Source: Candidatus Atribacteria bacterium (lineage in GTDB: Bacteria; Bipolaricaulota; Bipolaricaulia; UBA7950; UBA9294). From it: a DNA stretch of 20,463 nt. This document shows, piece by piece, positions 14,030 through 20,463 of the stretch (positions within the stretch are counted from its first letter, which is position 1; each line of letters starts with the position of its first letter). Under the pieces are notes generated by a model. That model searched no databases. It had not been told where the DNA came from and saw only the letters and a list, made by a program, of their open reading frames with translations. The position numbers were made by a program, and so were the translations under genes. The DNA is taken from the NCBI GenBank assembly GCA_004525685.1, contig SPBW01000017.1:1-20463 (forward strand), in the 5' to 3' direction.

Positions 14030-15737
14030 GGATCCCCTTCCGCGCACGTTCCCAGGCTACGCGCAGCTCCTGTTTCTCCTTCATCAACTCGTCCCAGCGT
14101 TTCCAATCCTCCACTTCGCCGCTCGATGTGATCTCTGAATCAATGACAGCAAGCCGCTTCTCAATGGCTGGCAGCCGCCCCATCCAGCGCTTGGCGTCCT
14201 CGATCGTCTGTTTCACATCGATTTCCAGAGGAGCTAGTGCGTAGAAGCTTGCACGACGCGCCCCCTCTTCGTCCAGTTCCCCCATCAAGTCTGACAAGTC
14301 GATGATTCCTGTGGCAAGGTGTTGGGCAATGGGTCTGTTCAGTTCCGAGAAGTCGTCGATGCCAATGTGAGAAGATATCGACTCCCAAGAGATCTCTCCT
14401 CGCAGCACGAGGGCAAGAAGGTGCTCTTCCACACCCCAATGCTCGGCAAGCTCGTGAGCGACGCCTTCTTCCTTCTGCGGGGAAGGACGGCGCGGCAATT
14501 CTCGTCGCACAGACTCGATGGACAGATTGACCAAGCGGGCGATCTGGCGCTCGATCTCTTCTCGAAGGGCAGAGCTTCGGATGGCACCATAGAACTCGCG
14601 CGCGTCTTCCAGCAACCGCTCCTTTCCATGAATCGTCGCCACATCGTGCCTCGCCTTGAGGGATTCGATGAAGAACTCGTGAAAAGGAAGCGCGGCGTTG
14701 AGTACTTGTTGCATCGCCTCAGAGCCGTGTTTCCGAACAAACCCATCAGGATCCTCGCCTGCAGGCAGCTGGGCGACCCGGACGTCCAGTCCGAAGTTGC
14801 GAAGGATCTGCATGCTCCGTAGGGATGCCGCACTTCCCGCAGCATCTTGATCATAGGCGATGATGACTTCATCCACGAATCGCTTCAACAGCTCGGCTTG
14901 CCCTTGCGTCAACGAGGTTCCCATACTGCCGACGGCATTCCGAATATCCGCTTGGTGGAGGGAGAGCACATCCGTGTATCCTTCCACGAGGACTGCCGTT
15001 CGCGTGAGCGACATGCGTTCTCTCGCCCAGGAGATGCCATACACCAATCGTCCCTTGTCAAACAGGGGAGTCTGAGACGAGTTCAGATACTTCGGCTGTT
15101 GATCCCCAAATGCGCGCCCTCCGAACCCAACCGGCCTTCCTGATAAATCCAGGATCGGAAAAATGGTGCGATCTCGAAATCGATCGTAGGTCCCTTTGTC
15201 GCCTTGCACGAGCAATCCCAGCTTCAACAAGACCGCTTCGCCGTGCTTGGAGAAAGACCGCTTGATGGCATCCCATCCAGGAAGCGCATAGCCGAGGCCA
15301 TAGGTCAACCAGCACGATGCAGGATAACCGCGAGCGATCAAGTATTCGCGTGCCTTCTCTCCTGCATCTGATCGCAGGTTCCTGGAGAAGGCATTGGCAA
15401 CCTCTGCCATAATGGTTCGCAGTTCGTCTCCCGTTCCGTCGTCGCCTGAGTCAAAGGCTACGCCCACTTCTTCAGCAAGCCGCCTGACCGCCTCGACGAA
15501 CGTCAGCCGTTCGATCTTCATGAAGAAGCCGATGGCATCGCCGCCTTCGCCGCATCCGAAACAATGCCATAACCCCTTTTCCGCACTCACGGTCATCGAC
15601 GGCGTATCGTCCTTGTGAAAGGGGCACTTGCCCTTGAAGCCTGATCCAGACTTGATCAGCGTAACATAGCGCGAGATGATGGATACAATGTCCAACCGAG
15701 CCTTGATCTCCCTCACATCAGCGCGTTGGCCTGGCAT
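13983..15737 (-). CDS. dnaG: DNA primase
   Basis: DnaG makes the RNA primers for DNA replication. The 584-residue protein contains the CHC2 zinc finger (Cys38, His41, Cys59, Cys62), the 'YGLGYALPGWD' and 'FPILDLSGRPVGFGGRAF' blocks of the catalytic core, and the TOPRIM domain with 'VLVEGYTDVLSL' (Glu252, Asp256) and 'YDQDAAG' (Asp296, Asp298). The remaining C-terminal part should bind the replicative helicase. GAGGTGAT lies just before the ATG, and the gene starts three bases after the MBL hydrolase stop. The last 47 bases overlap rpoD. Proximity of dnaG and rpoD is an ancient arrangement seen in many bacteria. Confidence 0.97.
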   Translation of the reverse strand: MPGQRADVREIKARLDIVSIISRYVTLIKSGSGFKGKCPFHKDDTPSMTVSAEKGLWHCFGCGEGGDAIGFFMKIERLTFVEAVRRLAEEVGVAFDSGDDGTGDELRTIMAEVANAFSRNLRSDAGEKAREYLIARGYPASCWLTYGLGYALPGWDAIKRSFSKHGEAVLLKLGLLVQGDKGTYDRFRDRTIFPILDLSGRPVGFGGRAFGDQQPKYLNSSQTPLFDKGRLVYGISWARERMSLTRTAVLVEGYTDVLSLHQADIRNAVGSMGTSLTQGQAELLKRFVDEVIIAYDQDAAGSAASLRSMQILRNFGLDVRVAQLPAGEDPDGFVRKHGSEAMQQVLNAALPFHEFFIESLKARHDVATIHGKERLLEDAREFYGAIRSSALREEIERQIARLVNLSIESVRRELPRRPSPQKEEGVAHELAEHWGVEEHLLALVLRGEISWESISSHIGIDDFSELNRPIAQHLATGIIDLSDLMGELDEEGARRASFYALAPLEIDVKQTIEDAKRWMGRLPAIEKRLAVIDSEITSSGEVEDWKRWDELMKEKQELRVAWERARKGIHEQQDEETRPESETS

Positions 15738-15740
15738 GGA

Positions 15741-16307
15741 TCACCTCAGCATTCGAACATAGGGGTTGATATCCCGCTCGCAAGCAAGCGTCGTGGACTC
15801 ACCATGTCCTGGATACACAGCAAAATCGCCCGGCAGGGCCATGAGTCGTCGAATGGAGTCAGCCATCACGTCCATCGAACCTCCAGGCAGATCGGTTCGA
15901 CCGATGGAATCGGCAAACAACACGTCTCCTACAAACAGACAATCGTCGATTCGCAGCGCGATGCTGCCTGGCGAATGTCCCGGTAGATGCAGCACTTGAA
16001 CGCCCGGAAGAATCTCGTCTCCGTCGTCTACAAATCGTTTGATGGGCCCGTGGTCAGGGAAGAACTCGTCAACAAACCTCAGATCATCACGATGCATGGC
16101 AATGTCCGTCTCAGGCGAGATCCAAGCCCCTCCCACATGATCGAAGTGCCCATGCGTGAGGACGACGACATCAATCGACCGATTACCAATCAAGGCACGA
16201 AGTTGGGGCGAATCTTCTGCTGGATCGACCAAGAGCGCACCTTCTTCCAGCTCAATGAGATAGCAATTGGTACCCAATGGGCCCAGACAGGCCGACGATA
16301 TGCGCAT
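15741..16307 (-). CDS. MBL-fold metallo-hydrolase (glyoxalase II-like)
   Basis: A compact 188-residue metallo-beta-lactamase-fold hydrolase. Metal ligands are in place: 'THGHFDHVGG' (His52, His54, Asp56, His57), 'HLPGHSPGS' (His111), 'LFVGDVLFADSIGRTDLPGG' (Asp128) and 'PGHGEST' (His168). The 'GDVLFADSIGRTD' block is typical of small GloB-like or YcbL-like hydrolases without the C-terminal glutathione-binding extension of true glyoxalase II, so the substrate is uncertain and probably a thioester. The ATG at 16307 was chosen because AGGAG lies five bases before it; a longer frame would run into comF. It sits between comF and dnaG with short gaps. Confidence 0.88.
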   Translation of the reverse strand: MRISSACLGPLGTNCYLIELEEGALLVDPAEDSPQLRALIGNRSIDVVVLTHGHFDHVGGAWISPETDIAMHRDDLRFVDEFFPDHGPIKRFVDDGDEILPGVQVLHLPGHSPGSIALRIDDCLFVGDVLFADSIGRTDLPGGSMDVMADSIRRLMALPGDFAVYPGHGESTTLACERDINPYVRMLR

Positions 16308-16315
16308 GGCTACTC

Positions 16316-17023
16316 CTAAGCTCGAGCGACCGTGGCGACGACGACGGATTTCGCTCCACCTCGCTTCAGCGTCCGAGCACATTCCTCGACAGTCGCTCCC
16401 GTCGTGTAGATGTCGTCAACGAGAAGCACCTGTTCTTGCACAGATGGTAACAGTCGAAAGGCATCCCGCAAGTTGGTGCTGCGCTGCGCTGCAGACAGCT
16501 TGCTCTGTAGTGCTGTTTCGCGCGTCTTGACCAACATCGTACTCAGGGGGAGATTCAGCCGTTTCGCGATCCTGCGAGCCAGCACTTCAGCTTGATTGAA
16601 TCCGCGTTTACGCTTGTCTTGTCGCGTCATCGGAACGAAGGTGACCGCATCGAACTGTCGAAATTCGCTTTGAGCCAAACACGCCGCAGCCAGCCGCGAA
16701 CCCAACCATCGCCCAATCGCCATTTCGCGATCAAACTTGAATGCCCGTATCAAGCGCCCCCATCCCCCGCGGTAGGGGCCCAGCGATAGGATACGATCCA
16801 CTTCGTAATCCATAGTGCCACAACGCTGACATAGGTCGATCGATGGATCGTCGACAGGTTCATTGCATCGCTGGCAGCACGGTCCCTCGAAAGAAGGTAA
16901 TAGAGACTCACACTGCATACAAACAATGTCCAGTGTTGGCAACGCCCGCGAACAGAGCGCGCACCGAGGCGGGAACACGGCAGCTGCTACGGATTCCAGC
17001 AGTCGCCGTCCCAGATTCCTCAT
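16316..17023 (-). CDS. comF: ComF-family phosphoribosyltransferase-like protein
   Basis: A 235-residue ComF/GntX-type protein, associated with DNA uptake or use of DNA as a nutrient. The N-terminus carries a zinc-ribbon-like set of cysteines (Cys21, 24, 35, 38, then 49, 50, 53, 65, 68). The C-terminal half is a type I PRTase fold with 'KRGFNQAEVLA' (139-149) and the PRPP loop 'VLLVDDIYTTGAT' (199-211). Its actual reaction is not well established. The start at 17023 follows the gap stop codon by one base (TAGCATG), with no strong Shine-Dalgarno, suggesting reinitiation after gap. A longer in-frame extension would overlap gap and is unlikely. Confidence 0.9.
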   Translation of the reverse strand: MRNLGRRLLESVAAAVFPPRCALCSRALPTLDIVCMQCESLLPSFEGPCCQRCNEPVDDPSIDLCQRCGTMDYEVDRILSLGPYRGGWGRLIRAFKFDREMAIGRWLGSRLAAACLAQSEFRQFDAVTFVPMTRQDKRKRGFNQAEVLARRIAKRLNLPLSTMLVKTRETALQSKLSAAQRSTNLRDAFRLLPSVQEQVLLVDDIYTTGATVEECARTLKRGGAKSVVVATVARA

Positions 17024-17024
17024 G

Positions 17025-18032
17025 CTAGAGCTTGAGCGCCACGCGAAGCAGTTGGTTGGTGTAGCCCCATTCGTTGTCATAGAACGCCACCACCTTGAGC
17101 ATGCGCCCGTCAACAACAGCCGTCTGCGTCAGGTCGACAATGCTCGGATGGGTTTCCCCGATGATGTCAGTCGAAACAAGCGGGTCGCTTGACACCTTGA
17201 GGATGCCCTTGAGCTCGCCAACAGCATAACGTGTCAGTGCTGCGTTGACTTCCTCTGCAGATACCGGCTGGTTCATTTCCAGCGTAATGTCACTGACTGA
17301 TCCTGTTGGGACAGGCACGCGAAACGCAATGCCATCCATTCGGCCTGCAAGCGAAGGAATGACCTTCTCTGTCGCGCTGGCTGCGCCCGTTGTGGTCGGA
17401 ACGATATTGATCGCCGCAGCGCGGCTGCGCGTCATTGAACTGCCCATACCGTCCACCAATTGCTGATCTGCCGTATAGCCATGAATGGTCGAGAGGAACG
17501 CGTGCGCAATGTCGAATTCCTTCTCCAAGACATACATCACGGGGACCAGAGAGTTGGTGGTGCAAGATGCTGCAGACACAACGTCGTGATCGGCAATGAG
17601 ATGGTGATTCACGCCATAGACGATCTGAGGAATCTTCTCCGTGCCCTCGCCCTTGCTGGGGACTGACAGAAGCACGCGCTTGGCTCCGGCCTGGATATGG
17701 CGGCTTGCTCCTTTGGGTCCGCTGTAGGCACGAAAGACGCCGGTGGCCTCAATGACGAGATCGATGTTGAGGTCGCCCCACGGAAGCTGATCAGGTTCAC
17801 GTTCTGCCAGGAATTGGATCATTTTCCCATCGACGAGGAGTCCCTTCTCTGCCACCTCAACGGTCTTGCCATACCTGCCATAAACCGAATCGTTCATCAG
17901 CAAGTAGCGGGCCATGTCCAGTTTGAAGAATGGATCGTTGATCGCAACGATCTCGATCTCTGGATTGCCAAACGCCAGCCGGAAGAACGCCCGCCCGATT
18001 CGCCCAAATCCATTGATTGCCACTCTCTTCAT
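17025..18032 (-). CDS. gap: Glyceraldehyde-3-phosphate dehydrogenase, type I
   Basis: A 335-residue GAPDH, oxidising glyceraldehyde-3-phosphate to 1,3-bisphosphoglycerate in glycolysis and reversing it in gluconeogenesis. 'INGFGRIGR' (6-14) binds NAD, Asp33 in 'AINDP' favours NAD over NADP, 'SAASCTTNSL' gives the catalytic Cys157, and His184 lies in 'STIHGYTADQQLVDG'. 'HGYTADQQ' replaces the common 'HSYTNDQ', a variant seen in some bacterial lineages. 'VAFYDNEWGYTNQLL' closes the protein. AGGGAGG lies eight bases before the ATG. With pckA it could support gluconeogenesis, though the two are far apart and not co-transcribed. Confidence 0.96.
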   Translation of the reverse strand: MKRVAINGFGRIGRAFFRLAFGNPEIEIVAINDPFFKLDMARYLLMNDSVYGRYGKTVEVAEKGLLVDGKMIQFLAEREPDQLPWGDLNIDLVIEATGVFRAYSGPKGASRHIQAGAKRVLLSVPSKGEGTEKIPQIVYGVNHHLIADHDVVSAASCTTNSLVPVMYVLEKEFDIAHAFLSTIHGYTADQQLVDGMGSSMTRSRAAAINIVPTTTGAASATEKVIPSLAGRMDGIAFRVPVPTGSVSDITLEMNQPVSAEEVNAALTRYAVGELKGILKVSSDPLVSTDIIGETHPSIVDLTQTAVVDGRMLKVVAFYDNEWGYTNQLLRVALKL

Positions 18033-18046
18033 GGTCGATGCCTCCC

Positions 18047-18619
18047 TTAGGGTATTGTCTCTTTGACCATTCCAACGAAATACTCGTGAACGCGTGTGTC
18101 TTCCGTCAACTCAGGATGGAAGCTTGCCACAAGGATGTTCGCCTCCCGCGCCATCACGCAATGGCCGTCGTGGCTGGCCATCGGCCTCACTGTCGAGCCG
18201 TGGCCTGTGATGTAGGGTGCCCGAATGAACACCGCAGGCACGTCTTTGCCTATCTCATCAATATCCAGAAGCGTTTCAAAACTATCGACTTGCCGCCCCG
18301 ATGCATTGCGGGAGACGGTGATGTCAATGGCTTCGATGTATCCAGCACTTCGTCCTTGTACGCCTGTTGCCAGCAAGATCATGCCTGCACAGGTTCCAAA
18401 CATGGGGAACCCGCTTCGTGCAAGTGCCTTCAGTCGACCCAAGAAGTCGCTGTCAGCGAGGAGCGCCATCGCCGTCGATTCGCCGCCAGGAAGCACGAGT
18501 CCAGAAAGGCCGCGCAACCCGTCCATCGTCTTCACGATACGCGACTCGATCCCCAGTCGCTCCAGACTGGTACGATGCTCTCGTACGGCTCCTTGGAGAG
18601 CCAGGATTCCAACGATCAT
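18047..18619 (-). CDS. pdxT: Pyridoxal 5'-phosphate synthase glutaminase subunit
   Basis: PdxT releases ammonia from glutamine and passes it to PdxS. The 190-residue class I glutaminase shows 'GILALQGAVREH', 'LPGGEST' (43-49), the nucleophile Cys77 in 'GTCAGMI', and the His168-Glu170 pair in 'ASFHPELTED'. Its start overlaps the pdxS stop by one base (TAATG), keeping expression stoichiometric. It is followed 14 bases later by gap, whose glyceraldehyde-3-phosphate substrate is also a substrate of PdxS, a neat though possibly accidental pairing. Confidence 0.96.
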   Translation of the reverse strand: MIVGILALQGAVREHRTSLERLGIESRIVKTMDGLRGLSGLVLPGGESTAMALLADSDFLGRLKALARSGFPMFGTCAGMILLATGVQGRSAGYIEAIDITVSRNASGRQVDSFETLLDIDEIGKDVPAVFIRAPYITGHGSTVRPMASHDGHCVMAREANILVASFHPELTEDTRVHEYFVGMVKETIP

Positions 18620-19503
18620 TACTGTCCGCGTGTTTGCATCATTTCGTGCGCTGGGATTTCCTCGATCGCAATGCCAGACATGGCCTCGCCCAATCCCGTA
18701 GACACCGAAGCGACCTTCGCTGCGTCCTCAAAGTGGGTCGTCGCTTCAACAATGGCACGAGCGCGCACAGCAGGATCCCCAGACTTAAAGATGCCGCTTC
18801 CCACGAAGATGCCATCGCAGCCAAGTTGCATCATGAGCGCGGCATCAGCTGGCGTGGCAATTCCTCCGGCAGCGAAATTGACCACAGGCAGTCGTCCATG
18901 CTCGCGAATCGCCAGCAGCATTTCATACGGCGCTCCGAGATCCTTGGCCATCGTCATCAGTTCTTCTGCTGGTGCGGCGAGCACTGCGCGGATCTGTTCG
19001 TTCATCATCCGCATGTGTCGTACGGCCTCAATCACATTACCTGTGCCTGGTTCGCCCTTCGTGCGAATCATGGCGGCCCCTTCGGCCAAACGGCGGCAAG
19101 CCTCTCCAAGATTGCGTGCACCGCAGATAAACGGCACCGTGTAGCTCCACTTGTTGATGTGATAGTCCGGGTCAGCTGGAGTGAGGACTTCAGATTCGTC
19201 GATATAGTCCACACCAAGTGACTGCAGAATCTGCGCTTCTGCGAAGTGTCCGATGCGCACCTTGGCCATCACCGGAATGGTGACCGCAGCCATGATCTCC
19301 TGAACCTTCTTCGGGTCAGCCATTCGTGCGACGCCGCCCTGCGCGCGGATGTCCGCGGGAACTCGCTCCAAGGCCATGACGGCAACGGCGCCAGCTGCTT
19401 CCGCGATCTTCGCTTGCTCGGCTGTCGTGACGTCCATGATGACGCCACCCTTGAGCATCTCAGCCAAACCGCTCTTGACGCGATACGTTCCTTTTATCTC
19501 CAT
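18619..19503 (-). CDS. pdxS: Pyridoxal 5'-phosphate synthase subunit PdxS
   Basis: PdxS makes PLP from ribose 5-phosphate, glyceraldehyde 3-phosphate and ammonia supplied by PdxT. The 294-residue TIM-barrel matches the family closely; counted from the ATG at 19503, Asp24, Lys81 ('VMAKVRIGH') and Lys149 ('MIRTKGEPGTG') fall at the numbers known for the Bacillus enzyme, which supports this start over the GTG three codons upstream. AAGGGG lies eight bases before the ATG and overlaps the GTG. A TATAAT at 19538-19543 suggests its own promoter inside the longer gene series. Confidence 0.97.
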   Translation of the reverse strand: MEIKGTYRVKSGLAEMLKGGVIMDVTTAEQAKIAEAAGAVAVMALERVPADIRAQGGVARMADPKKVQEIMAAVTIPVMAKVRIGHFAEAQILQSLGVDYIDESEVLTPADPDYHINKWSYTVPFICGARNLGEACRRLAEGAAMIRTKGEPGTGNVIEAVRHMRMMNEQIRAVLAAPAEELMTMAKDLGAPYEMLLAIREHGRLPVVNFAAGGIATPADAALMMQLGCDGIFVGSGIFKSGDPAVRARAIVEATTHFEDAAKVASVSTGLGEAMSGIAIEEIPAHEMMQTRGQ

Positions 19504-19537
19504 CGCGCTCACCCCTTGTTTTCAGCGTTCGCCCGCG

Positions 19538-19543
19538 ATTATA
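19538..19543 (-). promoter_or_regulatory. -10 element of a probable pdxS promoter
   Basis: A consensus TATAAT on the minus strand lies in the 80-base gap between nadK and pdxS, about 35 bases before the pdxS ATG. The -35 region is poor (TTCGCC at a 16-base spacing, three of six), so an activator or extended contacts may be needed. Confidence 0.4.
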
Positions 19544-19583
19544 CCGACGGACACGAAGTGGCGAAAGGGAGGACATTGCCGAG

Positions 19584-20423
19584 TCAATCGATAGGTGCGT
19601 CAGTCTCTGCGCCCCGGCGTCCGCTATCAGCCCAGTTGAGCTTCTCGTCCAAGACGCGGAAGAAGGGCGCAGAATCAGCCAGTCGAATGAGGTAGGTCGG
19701 AGTTTCGGCTCGGCGCACGGTGATTTCCATGTCGCCAGCAAGTTCCAGGATGTAGTCCCCGTCTGCAAACAAACGAACAGGCGTTCGCGTCATGACACGG
19801 ATGACCTCATCAGGCGGGAAGATCACGGGTCGCAAGCCGAGCTTGTGCGGAGCCAATGGCGTGCCCAGGATACAGGCAGCCGGCGGCACGATGACGGGGC
19901 CTCCTGCAGACAGGCTGTACGCTGTTGAGCCCGTCGCTGTCGCCAGGATCAGGCCGTCTCCGGGGAACGCCGACACCACACCATCGCCCCAAGACATTTC
20001 GATTTCGCAGAAGGGCGATTCCTTCACGCCCGTAATGACGAGATCGTTCAATACCGTGCCTCGCACACCGGCTGCGTGATACGAAAGTCGCATCCGCTCC
20101 TCGATCATGACTTGATCCTCTAGCAGCTTGTTCATGACATCAGGCAGGTCATGAATGGTCGCCTGCGTGAGAAAACCAAGACTCCCAAGATTGATACCCA
20201 AGATCGGAATCGCCGTTTCCGAGAAGAGATTGGCTGCTCGCAACACGGTCCCATCTCCGCCTAGCGCGAGAACGATCGCATTTTCATCGCCTCTTGAAAT
20301 GGGCAGAGAGACGGGTATCGCTTCGATGTGATGCACTTGGCACCACACCTTGAGATCAGCCAGCGTCCTGAGGGCGCCAGGCTTGGTTGCGTTGGTAACG
20401 AGGTACATCCGCTCCAGATTCAT
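19584..20423 (-). CDS. nadK: NAD kinase
   Basis: NAD kinase phosphorylates NAD to NADP, the only route to NADP. The 279-residue protein holds 'LALGGDGTVLRAA' with the GGDGT motif (55-59), 'GINLGSLGFLT', and the substrate loop 'ATATGSTAYSLSAGGP'. The start is uncertain: the frame stays open to the window edge, no Shine-Dalgarno precedes the ATG at 20423, and the ATG five codons later (20408, 'MYLVTNATKPGA') aligns better with usual family N-termini and has GGAG three bases upstream. It is the first complete gene of the minus-strand series in this window. Confidence 0.94.
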   Translation of the reverse strand: MNLERMYLVTNATKPGALRTLADLKVWCQVHHIEAIPVSLPISRGDENAIVLALGGDGTVLRAANLFSETAIPILGINLGSLGFLTQATIHDLPDVMNKLLEDQVMIEERMRLSYHAAGVRGTVLNDLVITGVKESPFCEIEMSWGDGVVSAFPGDGLILATATGSTAYSLSAGGPVIVPPAACILGTPLAPHKLGLRPVIFPPDEVIRVMTRTPVRLFADGDYILELAGDMEITVRRAETPTYLIRLADSAPFFRVLDEKLNWADSGRRGAETDAPID

Positions 20424-20463
20424 GTTCGCATGGTAGCGAGCGTTCCAGTTCTCATCAAGACGA

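Noticed and set aside
16308..16382. N-terminal extension of the MBL hydrolase
   Set aside because: It would read through the end of comF, is Arg-rich, and lacks the AGGAG that precedes the ATG at 16307.
18017..19144. 375-codon plus-strand frame
   Set aside because: It lies opposite pdxT and pdxS, whose catalytic residues are all present; its protein is low in recognisable content and has no ribosome site.

Overview
The window is bacterial chromosome, moderately GC-rich and densely coded, with tightly packed and often overlapping genes. Most genes are housekeeping: dihydrolipoyl dehydrogenase, ATP-dependent PEP carboxykinase, primase, principal sigma factor, GAPDH, PLP synthase and NAD kinase. 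No rRNA, tRNA, IS element or CRISPR array was seen. PdxST-type vitamin B6 synthesis, a YhbD-bactofilin pair like that of Bacillus, and a dnaG-rpoD pair suggest a Gram-positive-like (terrabacterial) lineage. The sequence alone does not fix the phylum.

Layout. (1) 1-1948: the 3' end of lpd on the plus strand converges on a minus-strand MFS efflux gene. The MFS gene is preceded by a 13-codon leader ORF whose ribosome binding site lies in a hairpin, and by a 20-bp imperfect inverted repeat. (2) 1949-3410: a minus-strand operon of a YhbD-like HTH protein and a bactofilin-like protein. (3) 3411-5290: a sparse region with a candidate minus-strand gene behind a strong promoter, an orphan plus-strand gene (4478-5119), and tandem perfect hairpins. 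(4) 5291-6934: pckA on the minus strand with a 5'-UTR hairpin. (5) 6941-9361: a regulatory intergenic region, then a plus-strand two-gene operon. It encodes a small XRE-family regulator and a single-pass membrane protein with an N-terminal trypsin-like domain and a C-terminal FG-GAP/VCBS-like domain. (6) 9393-20463: one unbroken minus-strand series, in transcription order nadK, pdxS, pdxT, gap, comF, MBL hydrolase, dnaG, rpoD, miaA, nnr, tatD. Most junctions are overlaps or gaps of a few bases, with an internal promoter before pdxS.

The best candidate for an undescribed system is the XRE/protease operon at 7275-9361. Topology suggests that an outward-facing calcium-binding beta-propeller-like domain is joined through the membrane to a cytoplasmic serine protease with an apparently complete His-Asp-Ser triad. 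The protease is co-expressed with an XRE regulator whose linker is rich in basic residues, and a 12-bp palindrome sits at the predicted transcription start. A transmembrane signal relieving repression by proteolysis is a coherent hypothesis, but it is inference. The leader ORF before the MFS efflux gene is a second independent candidate for regulation.
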